Assembly: GCA_012934845.2 (NCBI GenBank)
Contig: WNNJ02001606.1
Span: 62,001-126,000 of the forward strand
DNA length: 64,000 nt
Direction: 5' to 3'
From: Pomphorhynchus laevis
Taxonomy: Eukaryota > Acanthocephala > Palaeacanthocephala > Echinorhynchida > Pomphorhynchidae
Shown one piece after another: positions 42,321-54,721 of this stretch. The notes beneath the pieces were generated by a model, which was not told where the DNA came from, did no database searches, and saw nothing but the letters and a program-made list of their open reading frames with translations. Each line of letters starts with the position of its first letter. Positions within the stretch are counted from its first letter, which is position 1. The position numbers and the translations under genes are program-made.

Positions 42321-44185
42321 GGATCGACTAAATTCCATTTATCCTATATTTATCTTGATATTATGGCTTTATGTAAAACCATTTACTATGCAGTTTCAAT
42401 AACGTGTAGTATCTTAAATACAATTCGCTATAATTTCGGCACCCAATGAAGTTCTTCGATAATTTTAAACAATTATTAATCAACAGTAGTAATACGATAT
42501 AAACTATGTCAACTTATAATTTTGTGAAAGTGTATATTTTCAAAGTGGAAGGTAAAAATGCTAAATATTGGTTTGTCACAACCGTGACACTAATCGATAA
42601 TACCATTACTTTTTCATTAAGTTAAATGATTCGCCTCAATGTTGTATAATATCGGAATATCTAGAAAAGTTATCATATATACTAAAATTGATATTTTTAT
42701 TGTAAAGAATTTTACAAACTATCGTAATAGTGTTTGAATACAGAATGTCAGTTATACACGACATTTAATATATAATAAATTATGTATTAAATAGCGAATG
42801 ATGTAGATCAGGATATTTCAACCTAACGCCCGCGGGCACAGTGCGCCCATGTAACAATCCGTTGAGTTCATTTAAACCATTTGGAAAAATAAATTTTTAA
42901 TCTATCAATTTTTTATTATATTTTTAGAATGTATAATCTCATATCTGCAACAATTCATAGCTTCTATGAATTTTTTATCTATGAACCTGGAGAGGTTACT
43001 CATTGCATATGTATCTTTTTTAATCAAATTATTTTTCATAGACTTTTACTCATATATATAACAAATGTTTTATCTAATACACAAGTTGCGACGATTTTCT
43101 CGATATCTTGAAATACTTTAAATGATTGCTATATTTGAGCCAAGCACGCTTTTTGAATTATTTTAAACAATATATTAAAAACTTGCTTTATTCTTTAATC
43201 CTACTTTTAATATTTATATTGTTTTATATTTAATGTATAAAATACTTCCGACAATAATATTAAAATAACGACGTGCATTCTGTATGCTAACAGATTTACC
43301 TTATGCCCTTATCAGTAGTCTTCAAAAGCTTAAATATACCTAGCAACCCAAAACGCTTGGAAACCGCTAATGTAGAGTGCTCATTATAAGCCATTGTGCT
43401 ATCGAATTTCGTCGACTGTTTCCTTTGCCCAGTATACAAGTAACAGGCAAATGCATGGCTGCGTACTCTCTAATTCCACTATAGTTATCAACTATTATTT
43501 GGAATCTACCGGCATCATCTTCACTCTGTTTCACATGACAATTCGTTTTCAGTTGCTAAATTTAAATTATATGAATGTTTTCCATAAATTTATACCATAT
43601 TAACAATGCATATTTCTGTAAAATACATATTGTGTGAAATGCTTGACGACGGCTCATACCACTACTTGATGTCAAATTTGTGGTTAGAAGAAAAGCTATT
43701 TTGTTCTCTCCACACTAATGATTTAATCAATAAGGAAGCAATAAAATGATTATAGAGTTTTAAAATACAATAATCTCTTATTATACATTTAATTTATAGA
43801 AATTATGGTATTTGATCGTTGGATAAAATCCAACATAATTTAGATATACTTGACTTGCTGAATTAAACTTATTATTTATAATAAGTAACAATTGTCGTAT
43901 TTTCAGAGATTTTCTAAATTTTAATACAAGAAGTGAGCGAGTCCTTTAATATTATATATAACACTAAAATTTTACCCAGATAATTGTAAATCTCGCTTGT
44001 TTTCATTAAAAATAAAAAGGAGATTTTGCAATCAAACGTTTTGTTTTGGCGAACTTACACATTTATGTTCATTAATAAATAAATGAAGATTTTATGAACA
44101 AAATACAACGTTAGGTAAAGAATTAATAACAACTAGATCTAGGATAAATTGTCACCTTCTTTACTATTTATCAAATACAACTTAT
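42321..44185. other. AT-rich region
   Basis: No gene supported. A hAT-like end sequence sits at 42809-42860; the frames at 42929 and 43394 have no protein-like character. Confidence 0.5.
42809..42860 (+). mobile_element. hAT-like terminal fragment
   Basis: CAGGATATTTCAACCTAACG, then CCCGCGGGCACAGTGCGCCC resembles the end of hAT elements (CAGGGATATTCAAC... GCGGGCCGC... GCGGCCC). No other part of the element is seen. Confidence 0.4.
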
Positions 44186-44192
44186 TGAAATT

Positions 44193-44243
44193 TCTTCAAC
44201 ATCTTTACGGCCTCATGTCCAGAAGGATCTGAGCCCCTGGCCT
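44193..44243 (+). repeat. Left inverted repeat around LINE-B
   Basis: TTCTTCAACATCTTTACGG then CATGTCCAGAAGGATCTGAG. The complement of 46505-46560 matches about 40 of 50 positions. It is followed at once by a hairpin GATCTCGAGG / CCCCGAGATC (44251-44286). Confidence 0.65.
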
Positions 44244-46504
44244 GATCTCGAGGTTTTTTTTTATCTAAAAAAGCCCCGAGATCAAATAAACGGATTACTT
44301 CGTCTCCGCAGAACTTAGCTTCTTAAAAACTGGCAAAGATAGGAAAATATTAGAGCCTTGAGTTGGGGAAGAAAATAATGCCCACCTGTCGAGGCTGGAA
44401 GGAGAAATGACAACCTTTTTGTCTCTGGTTCTGACTAGGTGATAATCGTATCACTCCGGTTACACTGATGCAATGGGAAGTAATCAAAGGCCTTTTCCAC
44501 TGAATATTCTTCAGTGGAATTCGGGAGGTGCTTTCGCTCTTAGGTTTCTATCTAGTAGAGATGCAGATGTTATAGTCCTTCAGTAGACGCGGTCTATCCG
44601 TCTCCCTCATGACATTACTCGATTTATCCTTAAGCATATAATTACCCACTTTACTCCGTATATAACCCCTCTAGACTTATTTCCTTCTCAAGGTTTTTTA
44701 ACCCGAAAGTAAAGCTCTTTCTAGTCCTCGCTCTTTTTAAACTACTCGCGTCCAGCTCTTTCTTGTTTATTTATGTCACTGGTTGAGAACAGTAAACGTA
44801 TCAGCATAGCCAATGTCTACATCCGGCTGGGAGAGATTCACAAGAATCGTGACGTCCTGGACCGAATTGTAGATAGCGGCTACGACATGTTACTTGGTGA
44901 CTTCAACGACAGAGCTGGTCGTTGGATTAAGGCATCACTCCGCAGAGCCAGGAACAACTATCTTATACATAAACCACCTACCTCACCTTTCACTGCTCTA
45001 CAACAAATTCATTCTTTGACATATTACTACTTCATAGGATGTGGTTGTTAAAACCCATATGCACTGAGCAGTCGCTCCAACAGCTGACCACCTCCCATTA
45101 CCTAATACGCTGGCGGCTAGAGGATGATACGTTGCTTAAAAGGACGTTCCACTTTGATTCTATTATAGTTGCCTTCTTTCAGAAGCTATCCAACTCTTCC
45201 ACATGATAGGGATAAGAGTTTGACCTAATTTAATTCCTACCTCTCTTCACAAGCTACCAGGATCCTTTCGACTACCTACAAAGGTCGCATTTACAGTCCG
45301 ACTCCTACAAAATTCAAGGTCATAGCAAAAATGCTACACCTTCCCAATATCTCTGCTTCCTTTAGGCAGGTTCTCTCCAATAAATACTAGAGTTCTAGAT
45401 ACAGGTTCCAACTGAGTAGGGACAGGACAAGTATTGCTCATATTAATCCCTCTCAGGCTTCCTTACTGAAAATATTCAAGAAGGATAATTTTGTCTGCTG
45501 GCGAGAGAGGGCATTGGGCTTGATTGGTAGCGTAGACATTGATAGAGTTTTTAGGAGTCACTAGCCCTACGTAATTATAAAGTCACGCTTTCTCCCCGGC
45601 CATTCTCTACTTGGGGTTATTTCAGGAGCAGGGTATTATCTGTTACGGATATCCTTAACTCATGGGGCCCACATCTGGGAACCTCCAAATCAGTCGCTCC
45701 ACTCTCTTGAGTTGATCAGCTTTTGACAGCCAATCATAGAAGATAAGTGGCCGTCATAATGCTTTTAGCCTCACCATTCGATGTAGTCCGCATCAACTGT
45801 AGCCGACGTGTATTTTTACCAAAGAAAAATTGGTTTTATGTCCCAATGACCTGCGGCCAATTTCGATTCAATATTCCCTCATCTCCATTTACGTAAAAGC
45901 GCTTGCGCGTAGAATCCGCTACTATTTAAGTAGGCGTAACTTAATCCCACCAAGTTTTCATGGGTCAGCCAAAGGGCGCTCGGTCCATTTAGCAATTGGT
46001 AAAGTACATTAATTTTATCAGGATAAAAGTCATTAGCTTGCTGCGGCTGTTATTCTTGACTTTGCTGTATTTAACCGCATCTTTATTCCTTAGTTATCTT
46101 CTCTCTCATGTCCCTCGGGATGCCTGCGAGGATTGTTAACAGGATAGAGATACTGTTGTACACCAATGCTCTATTATGAAGACGACTTTAATGCACGTCA
46201 GTTCTACCCTATTACAGTTGTGCCTCAAGGTTCCCCACTTTATCCTATCTTATATCTTGATACTTCCATTGCTCTCTTTAAGACATTTAAAGTTGATTAA
46301 CATCTCGTGATATACGCTGATGATAGCCTTGTTTCCTGGACGCAGATGCAAAGATGTAGTCTCGGACATCAGCCGTTTCTTTTTAAGATGTAAAGACCAG
46401 CTTACCCCTTCCAATCTTATTTCGAACTATGAAAAACCTCAGGTGATTGTCTTTAATGGCACCCCTGCCACTAAAAAGAAGCTTTAGAGATTACGACTCG
46501 CTTG

Positions 46505-46560
46505 TGCGGCCTGTGGGACTCAGATCCCTCTGGACCAGATACCGTTAAGATGTTGAAGAA
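46505..46560 (-). repeat. Right inverted repeat around LINE-B
   Basis: Complement of the left repeat: CTTCTTCAACATCTTAACGG then GGTCCAGAGGGATCTGAG. A related string, GGGGATCTGAGCTCCC, also occurs near 31034 without a LINE. Confidence 0.65.
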
Positions 46561-47146
46561 GTATCAATAAGTTGTGTTTGACAAATATTAAAGATTTGAC
46601 AATTTATCTTAGATCTAATTTTTGTATATTCTTTATCTAATGTTGTATTTTGTTAATAAAATCTTTATTTATGTTTTTACAGAGCAATTATAAATCACAG
46701 TCCATCTGTCACAAACATTTGTTATTTTTTGTATCTCCATATGATAGAGCAAAATTTTCTAATATTTCACAGCAAAAGTTTGATTCACAAAATGGTATAT
46801 TCCTAAAATATAAATCACTATGATTTTAGTAGATCTAAACATTCTGCCTTAAAAAATTACTTATCATAAAATTCTGACGATGATACAAGTGTGCATCGAA
46901 AATTCTGAGTTTATTAATGCATATATTTATATTTTATACTCAAGGAATTAAGATTAAATTACAAATAATTCTCTCAACGATCACTATTGCATACTCTGTT
47001 AGCGTGCCTAATCTGGTTATAACGTCTTACTTTAGACAAAGAATACTTGTCTGGTTAAAAATTAGTTTCGAATATTTTGCTGGCACTACAGTTTTGTTCA
47101 TTTTCTTTTGATTTCTTTCTTAACTTTCTAATTTGTTTTTGTTCAG
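46561..47146. other. AT-rich region before gene Y exon
   Basis: No feature except the acceptor GTTCAG at its end. The frame at 46917-47111 is hydrophobic and has no family resemblance. Confidence 0.4.
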
Positions 47147-47221
47147 GACGAACAATTTATTCCGCTATGTAAACTTCGAATTTTTGTCAACCTTCAGCGC
47201 AAGCTAACAATTCTTTCCCCC
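47147..47221 (+). CDS. Gene Y, exon a
   Basis: TTTTTGTTCAG | 75 bases | GTAAGT, a strong donor. Codes for DEQFIPLCKLRIFVNLQRKL, then TILSP, phase 0 at both ends. It is followed in phase by the exon at 49675. It may be preceded in phase by 41997-42180. This is the first exon of a chain of six whose phases all agree, ending in a stop at 55196 (774 bases, 257 residues). Product not recognised. A hAT relic (47311-49090) lies in the next intron. Confidence 0.5.
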
Positions 47222-47310
47222 GTAAGTATTATGAAACATTCGATTTCGTTTCACTAAATTCCATTTTAATTATTATTATAGGTATAAGTAGATTTTTACT
47301 TCTTAAGTCA

Positions 47311-49090
47311 GTGGTTCTCAAACTATGCGCACGTGCGTATTGGTGCGTCCCAGGGGGTTATTAGGAGCGCCCCAGAGGGTATTATCCCCGCCGTATAGAT
47401 GCTTAAATATTTTGAATTTTAAGAAAAATATTTTCTTATAATCTTATTATTTTTATAAATTTTATAATACCAATATAAGTAGAGTTTGTTAAACATAAAA
47501 TCGCCATTTTAAATAATATTTAGAAACAAAAATAGACAAGAGCATTAAAAATGGATAATAGAAAATAAACAGAAAATGCAAATAATGACAAAGAAATTGA
47601 TGTATCTGGGCTTGAATATCATTTGATGAAAAGAAGAATTTCTGAGGAATGAGAATGGTGAGCCTGCTTCCTATCTGAAACCACAATCGAATAAAAAAGT
47701 GACATCAAGACCGAAGCGTTTATACTGTAAGAGTTATCTGAGTTTTGGGTTTTATTGGAATAGAAATTTCGAACATCCACAGCCAGTATGTTTGGTCTGT
47801 GAACTGATGATGTCGAATATGTCAATGATTTCTAGCAAACTTGGTAAAAATTGTAAAGCCAAACATCCACATTTACAAGATAAATCTTCAGATTATTTTC
47901 AGAGAATGTGTGACCAAGAAAAAAGGACAGGTGAATCTTTCAAGAGTTTGATCAAGGTCACCAATAAAGCTCAAATTGCTTCGTATCTAGTCTCTGAATT
48001 GATTGCAAAAATATAAAGGCTCATACTGTGGGAAAGTCGCATATTGTTTTTGCTTGCCAAAAGATCGTTAGTACCATTTTAGGATCCGAAGCTGCCAAAA
48101 AAATCAGCATTGTCCCTATTTCAAATGATAATGTGTTCAGGCGCATCGTTGAAATGTCTAATGTGTGGTAATAAACTTAAAGATTGTGATCTTGCACTTC
48201 AAGTTGACGAATATACAGACATTACAAACAAGGTCCAATTAATTGCCTTTATTCCGTTTGTTAATGGAGGTAAAATAGACAATCAGTTTTTTGTAAAGAG
48301 TTGATTTTTACTACAAAAGGTGATGATGCTTTCAATATTCTGAATAAATACATTGAAAAGTGAAATCTATTGTGGAAATCATGTGTAGGCATTTGTACGG
48401 TTGGACTCCGTCTATGATAGGTTGTAACAAGGCCCTCGTTTCTTACATAAAAGAACAAACAAGGATGTTATTATCACTCATTGCTTTCTTCATAGAGAGC
48501 CCCTGATGCCAAAAACATTAGGAAGTTAGTTAAAACAAGTTTTGGATCAGGTTGCCAAAATGATAAATTTTATAAAGACAAGACCAGTTAAGTCACGCCT
48601 ATTTAAACAGATCTGTATTAACATGATTATCATCATAGACGAGTGCTTTTACACAGCGATGTAAGGTGGTTATCAAGAGGGTAAGTACTTACCCGTGTAC
48701 ATGAGTTACAACCAGAACTCGTGGCATTTTTTGACGAAACAGAGCAACAACACTTTTCCGAGCTACCTAGATGTGAATTTTGGAATTCAAAGTCGCAATA
48801 TTTGGCATTTATTTTCCACCACCTCAACATTTTGAACTCAAGCATGCAAGGAAAAGATGAAAATATTCTTACATCTACTGACCAAATGCAAGCATTTAAG
48901 AAAAACTAAATGTTTGGAAGAAAACAGCTACAGAAGGCGGTCTTGAAATGTTTTCAACGGTGAAAACTACATACAAAACTAAAATTTTGTCTTTGATTAT
49001 CGAACATTTGTCAAATTTGGTAGAGAAATTGATTTATTATTTCCCATCATTTAATGCATCACACTATATTGTCTCTAGCTGTCAACATTG
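47311..49090 (+). mobile_element. hAT transposon (ZBED/SCAND3-type transposase), broken
   Basis: Starts with CAGTGGTTCTCAAACTA, the classic hAT terminal inverted repeat. A frame at 47699-48013 gives RLYCKSYLSFGFYWNR, CLVCELMMSNMSMISSKLGK (BED-type zinc finger region), KAKHPHLQDKSSDYFQRM and ASYLVSELIAKI. Further pieces include a core reading LQVDEYTDITNKVQLIAFI near 48200, ICTVG near 48395, and SAFTQRCKVV near 48650. The order is that of hAT transposases related to the SCAND3/ZBED group. Numerous frameshifts and stops. The right terminal repeat was not found. It lies in a gene Y intron. Confidence 0.75.
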
Positions 49091-49674
49091 TCGGGGAAAT
49101 TAAATTGAAAGCATAAACAATTCGTTTAATTCAATTTAAAATCTACAAAATTCTAGTTTTTATAAGTATAAAAATTATAAATAGTTTATGATTTACTCAA
49201 TGCTGTCAACCAAACAAATAATTATAGATGTATGCGATATTATATAGATTATAGGTATAAATGTAAGTTGTTTTGTATTGAAAGACACGTTATGTAAACA
49301 TTTATCACTCTATAAAGATCGGGAAATGTATTATACTGTATTAATCTTATTAACAAATAAAAGCTAAGCATATGTTGTGTTTTTTAAAGTAAGTTGAACA
49401 TTCTTTTCGATAACATTCATCACTTTTGCATATTTTTCTTTCATAACTTTATGGTTATCATTTTGTTCACGGTGATTTCCGATTATAAATCACTGTTTTA
49501 GCTCCGTATATTTATGTTCTTGTTAAATTATCATCTTTTGGTATCCGCGGTTTATTCAGGGATATCGTAATTTAGCAATTCTTTGTCTGTTAATTTTCAG
49601 AAATACATCCCCAATCTCACCGTTTCTGTTATTTAATGTTGTTTTAACATTTAGTAATTTAAATTTAGCAACAG
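49091..49674. other. Gene Y intron sequence
   Basis: AT-rich; nothing recognised apart from the acceptor TTAGCAACAG at its end. Confidence 0.4.
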
Positions 49675-49769
49675 CGTTTTTATGTTAGTCCTTTAATGGA
49701 AATCCTTAGCCCTATAGAGCCTGTTGACATTCCACTCGGATTTTCTTCATCATTAAATAAATTTCGTGG
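49675..49769 (+). CDS. Gene Y, exon b
   Basis: 95 bases between CAACAG and GG|GTATGT. Codes for RFYVSPLMEILSPIEPVDIP, then LGFSSSLNKFR plus two bases of a Gly codon. It takes phase 0 from exon a and passes phase 2 to exon c, which supplies the missing base. Pro-rich, mildly acidic; no motif recognised. Confidence 0.55.
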
Positions 49770-50801
49770 GTATGTTTTTAAAATTCACTTTAACAATATT
49801 CATATGATTACTTTAAATAATATTATTTTTAATAATAATAATAAATAATTTATTATTCACTAAAAGTTTATTCTGTTAGGACTATAAATTTGATTTATCA
49901 TGATTCTAACATGTTGTTTCTGCTCATGGTTATGTACTGTTCATGTTTCTGCACTGTGTTATTATTCTCAGAGTATTTACTTTTATATTTTTTTAATTAG
50001 AATTTTAAAGTCAAGAATTTTAAAACATATTTGATAAAAAAATTTCGGTTATAGAAAAGAATTTTCGTTTATATAATGTGCGAACAATACAAATTAAATT
50101 TGATACCAGAAAAAGTAAGCAGAAAATTAAACAAATTGTTATTATAAATACATTACAAATTACAAAAAAACAAATTGATAAAGCCATATTTCGACTGGCA
50201 ATTGATAACATTTTTCTCGATTGGTCGTAGATAGTACATTCTCTACATTATACCAGGATGCCACTTTTAAAGAGATACACTACAGTCTAGCAAGCATATG
50301 ATGTCGATGAAGTACTTGGGAGAGGAAAAATGACCAAATTTACAACACCCCATCATTTACTATTTAAAGACATCATATTATCTACTTAACACGCTGTACA
50401 ATGTATTCTAGCTACTAATACTTGATAATTAAAATCAATTAACTGAAACTATTTATATTTTATAATGCTATTTAAATTATATAATTAAACTGTTTGTATT
50501 TTAATATCATTCAAAAGAATTCATAATTTAGTAATTTTTAAATAGACTTATATATTCTATGATTGAATAATTTAAAATAATTAAACTGTTTAACCAAAAT
50601 AATTGATAAGTTAGTATTTTTTAAGAATAGATTTATATAGTATATTCTTTGATACAATAAAACTAATAGATGCTCGAGAAATTTAATAGCTGTGTTATTT
50701 ACTTTTGGCCATTACGTTACCTATCTGCGCCAATCAATGTTTTTAAATATTTACAAATTAAATTCATCCCTATTATTTTAATTTGCTATCTTTGTTTTTA
50801 G

Positions 50802-50850
50802 TGAAATACCATTTGGATGTAGCAACCAAACCAAAGAATTTTTACAGACG
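50802..50850 (+). CDS. Gene Y, exon c
   Basis: A 49-base micro-exon after TTTTTAG: completes Gly, then EIPFGCSNQTKEFLQT, and ends ACG|GTAATG in phase 0. N-Q-T is a possible N-glycosylation site next to a cysteine, hinting at a secreted or luminal protein. Confidence 0.5.
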
Positions 50851-50897
50851 GTAATGACACTTAGTCTTTAATTTATAATTTACTTAGAAGTTAATAG

Positions 50898-51027
50898 ATA
50901 CCGGTCTTATGCCGCATTGCTTACAGCATTGATCCACCTGAAGTTATCCCAGATAATTCTTTCCCAACGGCATCTTACAAAACAGAACATTGGCTGTCAA
51001 TGCTTAAAAATAAACAAAATTTTACCA
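50898..51027 (+). CDS. Gene Y, exon d
   Basis: Codes for IPVLCRIAYSIDPPEVIPDN, then SFPTASYKTEHWLSMLKNKQ and NFT, ending A|GTGAGC in phase 1. The acceptor TTAATAG at 50897 keeps the frame from exon c but has a poor pyrimidine tract. The nicer acceptor CTTACAG at 50926 would break the frame. The exon body reads as real protein either way. Confidence 0.45.
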
Positions 51028-51585
51028 GTGAGCATTTTATTTGATGTCTATATCGTACATTTAACTTTTCTACTGCTAGTTATACGCATTTGTTAAAGTG
51101 CATTATTCTTATGACATTGATTTACATTGCAAATTCAATAGTAAGTTTAATTTGAATGTGCATGTAATTATACTGCAAATTATAAAACAGAAATTTCGGT
51201 GTTTCCTATTATTAATTGTTTTCTAATATATTTATGATTATAATATTATGTTTATGTAATTATGCATTTAATAAACATGTATAATATTATTTTGTATTTT
51301 AAATCATTGCATATGAATAAATTGTAATAATTATAAATAATTATCTGGTATAATTTATTTAAATAATAACCCTCTGCCACCACGGGCGATGATGGAGGAT
51401 AAGCATCAAAACGTTATTACAACACTACAACGTTAATACGGCCAACATCTACCAAATTAATAATACTAATTAACATGTCGTTAAGCCACAATATGTAATG
51501 GTATTTTTAAATAAATGCAAGTTCGAGCTGTAAGAACAGTTGTTGGCACTTACATAAACAGTATTTACAAATACAGGCGGATTCT
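51028..51585. other. Gene Y intron sequence
   Basis: AT-rich, nothing recognised before the minus-strand LINE. Confidence 0.4.
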
Positions 51586-51589
51586 CGTG

Positions 51590-53600
51590 TATGTCACATA
51601 ATTCTAATTGAGCAATACTTTCCATGAAAACCGTCAAGAGAAAATTTCATTATACATACTCTCTTTCTTTGACTACCAAACTTCCAAATGTTAGGGAATT
51701 CAACGGCAGGCGTAAATTTGATATCACTATCCAGTAAGAGTTGCTTTGAATCCCAATTCGATACACGCGAACGAAACGCCACTGTCTCTATTTAAATGAA
51801 ACGATTCTGCAGGATAAACTACAAAGGTTGCTCTATAGTAAGATAAGCTAATTTCGAAGACGAAACCTTGCGGGACAAGCAAAAGAAGAATTTAAGGAAA
51901 TTCCATTTTATTCTATTAATTTGCTCAAAATTCCGAATAGACAAATCCTGCCTAATAGCCGATAACACATATTTAACCCTTGGAAGACACATCATTTGAA
52001 AATATTTTATGGCAGTAGCATAGTTCGTTGGACGTTAAAGATTGACCAAACTCATACAAGAAGCAACCTTACAAACAGTTATATCAAAATGATTATTTAA
52101 ACTCCACTACGAGAACAGATTAAAGCCAAGATAGCAGAATTGCATACATATTTGCGAAATCATACAGTCATTGGTAAAAACATCATTTCGTGATAACATA
52201 CGATCCCTCCGAATTTTAACACTTTTGTTTTCGCTAGATTAACCTGCAAGCAATTCGCCATACAATACAGTTTGAGCCTAACTAATTCTGAACTCACATT
52301 GCCTATTTTTAACGAATATATAACCAAATCATCTGAATATAAAAGACAAGAAGAATTAGTTTCACTTATACATGCTGGTAGATCATATACAAATAGACTG
52401 AACAAAAGTGAGCTAAGAGGGTCACCCTGAAGAACGCTCTTAACTTGTTGAAAGTAATCTGAATATTTTATTCCATCAAATACTCGAACAATGTAAGGAG
52501 AGAGTACCTGATGTAGGACATATACGATATAGACCTTTAGGGTAACTTTGTAAAATCTACGAAAACGGCGTACAAAAGAATGTGATTTTAACACGCTTCT
52601 TGAACAGCGTTTATTAGGATGGAGGCATCGCTTGTGGTAAAGAAACCAGGTCGAAAATCATGTTGCTCGATTGGGAGAAAGTTTTATACGTAGACTGCAA
52701 GTTTACGGCTTTTATGATAGCAACTAACTTATTATATGGTTAACTTAGTATTACTATACATCTATAATTATTAAGATTAGGAGGACCATTAGTACCTTTA
52801 AAGAGTATTTTTAGAATCATTTTCTTCCACGATATAGGGAACAAATCTTCTATCAAGACCCGATTAAATTATACCACAAGAAAATTAATAGAGACTGACC
52901 AAATACCTTTAATATGTTCAGCAGCTATACCTTCATTACCGACTGTTTTTCTGTCAGACATGTGTTGTAAAAAATCGACTTCATAGGCTGTAAAATATTC
53001 GTTTAAGTGGCATAGCTCTCCTAGATGCCTTAACGACCTACTGAAAGAACTGTACTGCCTTTTTTTACGATATTGGAATCATATAAATTACTAAAATGTC
53101 ATTCGTATTGAGAAATTGGTACATTGACAGTAATACTCACTGAATGACGACGAGGATCTAACTTCCACGGCATTAAACGTTTATGTTTTAATATCCTGCT
53201 ATTATTGTGTGCATTTACAACCATTATAAGCGCTCGAATTTTCATGTTGTATTCGTTCTTTAATATAACATAAAGTGACCGAATGCTTCATCTCGCCTTA
53301 ACAAACCACGATAATGTAGTAATTTTACCTTTATTACGCGCAACTTCTGGTTTCTTAAAATTGAAAAATGTCTTTTCAAATACTCTTGATTGAATGCGCC
53401 TTTTGAATTATTTCACAGCACATGTCAAACCCATAGTTAACTTCTCAGAATCTACTAAATTATAAGCCTTGGTCATAGAATTCACATCGATTGCTTGGAC
53501 GTCCAACTTCCTACTTAATTTATTAAAAGAATTAGTGCAGTTGCTAAAACCTGTTCTGCAACAAATTTCAATTTATACTGGTTGATGCTTTCTGGATATT
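51590..53600 (-). mobile_element. LINE-D, a fourth non-LTR family, degraded
   Basis: Minus strand. Near 52960-52780: GNEGIAAEHIKGIW, FPISWKKMILKILFKGTNGP and PNLNNYRCIVILS (RT fingers). Near 52680: QHDFRPGFFTTSDASILINA then VFVDFTK. A frame at 52594-52160 carries SVLQGDPLSSLLFSLFVYDL, CLLYSDDLVIYS (Y-S-D-D in place of Y-A-D-D) and NCLQVNLAKTKVLKFGG. The L-Q-G-D-P-L-S box differs from LINE-A, -B and -C, so this is a separate clade. A tail frame lies at 51782-51594. Many stops and shifts. It sits in a gene Y intron, antisense to the gene. Confidence 0.75.
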
Positions 53601-53710
53601 GTTCAAATGTCATCTAACGCTAATAAATAATTATAAATGGCAATAATTATTTAATAATATTCTGATTGAAGAAATCGGGAAAACTCGAACAGCATAAACT
53701 ATAACTCTAT

Positions 53711-53786
53711 GCTGTTTCGACTTTTGAGTCTCATCAGTAGGGGCTGCTGCACAACTGGATTGAAGTGCAGCACCCCTAGACAGCTC
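53711..53786 (-). ncRNA. Hammerhead ribozyme, left arm
   Basis: Minus strand: GAGCUGUC cleavage site, stem I UAGGGGUGCUGCAC paired with GUGCAGCAGCCCCUA around UUCAAUCCAGUU, core CUGAUGA (53737-53731), stem II GACU-CAAA-AGUC, core GAAA (53718-53715), then CAGC pairing with GCUG of the 5' side. All conserved core bases are present and it has the same layout as the right arm. Confidence 0.85.
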
Positions 53787-53847
53787 AATGAGTCAATCTA
53801 GTAATGTATATGTCCTGGTACATGGATCTGTACTAGAAGGACTCTTT

Positions 53848-53925
53848 GAGCTGTCTAGGGGTGCTGCACTTCAATCCAGTTGTGCAGCAGCCCCTACTGA
53901 TGAGACTCAAAAGTCGAAACAGCAT
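53848..53925 (+). ncRNA. Hammerhead ribozyme, right arm
   Basis: Plus strand, 5' to 3': GCUG (stem III), UC then cleavage after 53855, stem I of 14-15 bp (UAGGGGUGCUGCAC with GUGCAGCAGCCCCUA, one bulged C), CUGAUGA at 53897-53903, stem II GACU-CAAA-AGUC, GAAA at 53916-53919, and CAGC closing stem III. The pieces occur in the order of a type III hammerhead (open at stem III). It could also pair as type I using the outer hairpin CAGCAUA/UAUGCUG and a UU site. Strong core conservation. Confidence 0.88.
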
Positions 53926-53978
53926 AGAGTTATAGTTTATGCTGTTTGAGTTTTCCCGATTCTTTCAATTAGAATATA

Positions 53979-54720
53979 AATTGACAGGAAAAGTAAGTTT
54001 TTTTATGTAATAATAATTTATATGACATTGTTTATAAATAGTAAATTTTCGCAAAGCAATATCGTCAATATACTTCAAGTTTAATATTGAATGGTATTGA
54101 GAGTTTTGTTGGATCACGACTTTTCAAGTCGAAATCATAGAATTTCTGTTGTTTAATGCTTTGAAGAATTTACCGGCATTGTTCGGATAAACCATTTTGA
54201 AAAACAAGGATTTTGAAAAATACGTGCGTCCTTTTGTGCTAACTTTTGAATTTATTATTTAAATATCGAATTAAAAATAAATTGTTTATGTAAAATAAAT
54301 CATGAAAATAATTGTTTTAATTATAAGTTTTTCAAATTATTTGTTTTTAATTAAAGTACATTTTCAAATAAATTATTTTTGAATTCATATTTGCTGCATT
54401 TAAAATTGCCACGAAATGATAAGTCAGCTGTAAGAGTTCAAAAATATGATTGTCATATAGGTGGTACTGAATAAATTTTAAAAATCATTGGTTTGTAATT
54501 CTGAAGTGTGATGAGACTGGATCAGTTGCAAATATCACACACTAGCATTTAGCTTGACAAAATACTTTATTTGTAATTCTTATTCCGTATTTAAATGCAT
54601 TAATATATAGATATTGACTATTATTTTTTGACAAAGTACATTATTTTTATTAACTATGATTTAATAATATGTTCTACCACTGTATAGCTGTAGCAACAAC
54701 ATTCACAAATTATGATTATA
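53979..54720. other. Gene Y intron sequence
   Basis: AT-rich with no feature before the acceptor GATTATAG. Confidence 0.4.
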
Positions 54721-54721
54721 G

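Larger units (their letters stand above)
44190..46560 (+). mobile_element. LINE-B copy between inverted repeats
   Basis: Second LINE-B copy. The endonuclease start reads LQWNSGGAFALRFLSSRDAD near 44515. An endonuclease frame at 44773-45051 has ISIANVYIRLGEIHKNRD then DMLLGDFNDRAGRW (catalytic L-G-D-F-N). The linker near 45235 and RT near 45840 (LRPISIQYSLISIYVKALAR) match the copy at 5.2-7.1 kb. RT blocks to about 46470 are in several frames. More degraded than the first copy in the RT but retaining the endonuclease. About 50-bp inverted repeats, CTTCAACATCTTTACGG and GTCCAGAAGGATCTGAG at the left with their complement at 46505-46560, bracket it. Confidence 0.75.
53656..53978. repeat. Near-perfect palindrome carrying two hammerhead ribozymes
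   Basis: Two arms of about 130 bp, from ATTCTGATTGAAGAAATCGG at the left to its near complement at 53978, with a spacer of about 60 bp (53791-53845). Arms differ at very few positions, so the structure is young or kept alike by conversion. Each arm encodes a full hammerhead (see the two ncRNA entries). Outside the ribozyme each arm has a hairpin CAGCATA / TATGCTG. No protein frame. It lies in a gene Y intron. Confidence 0.9.
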
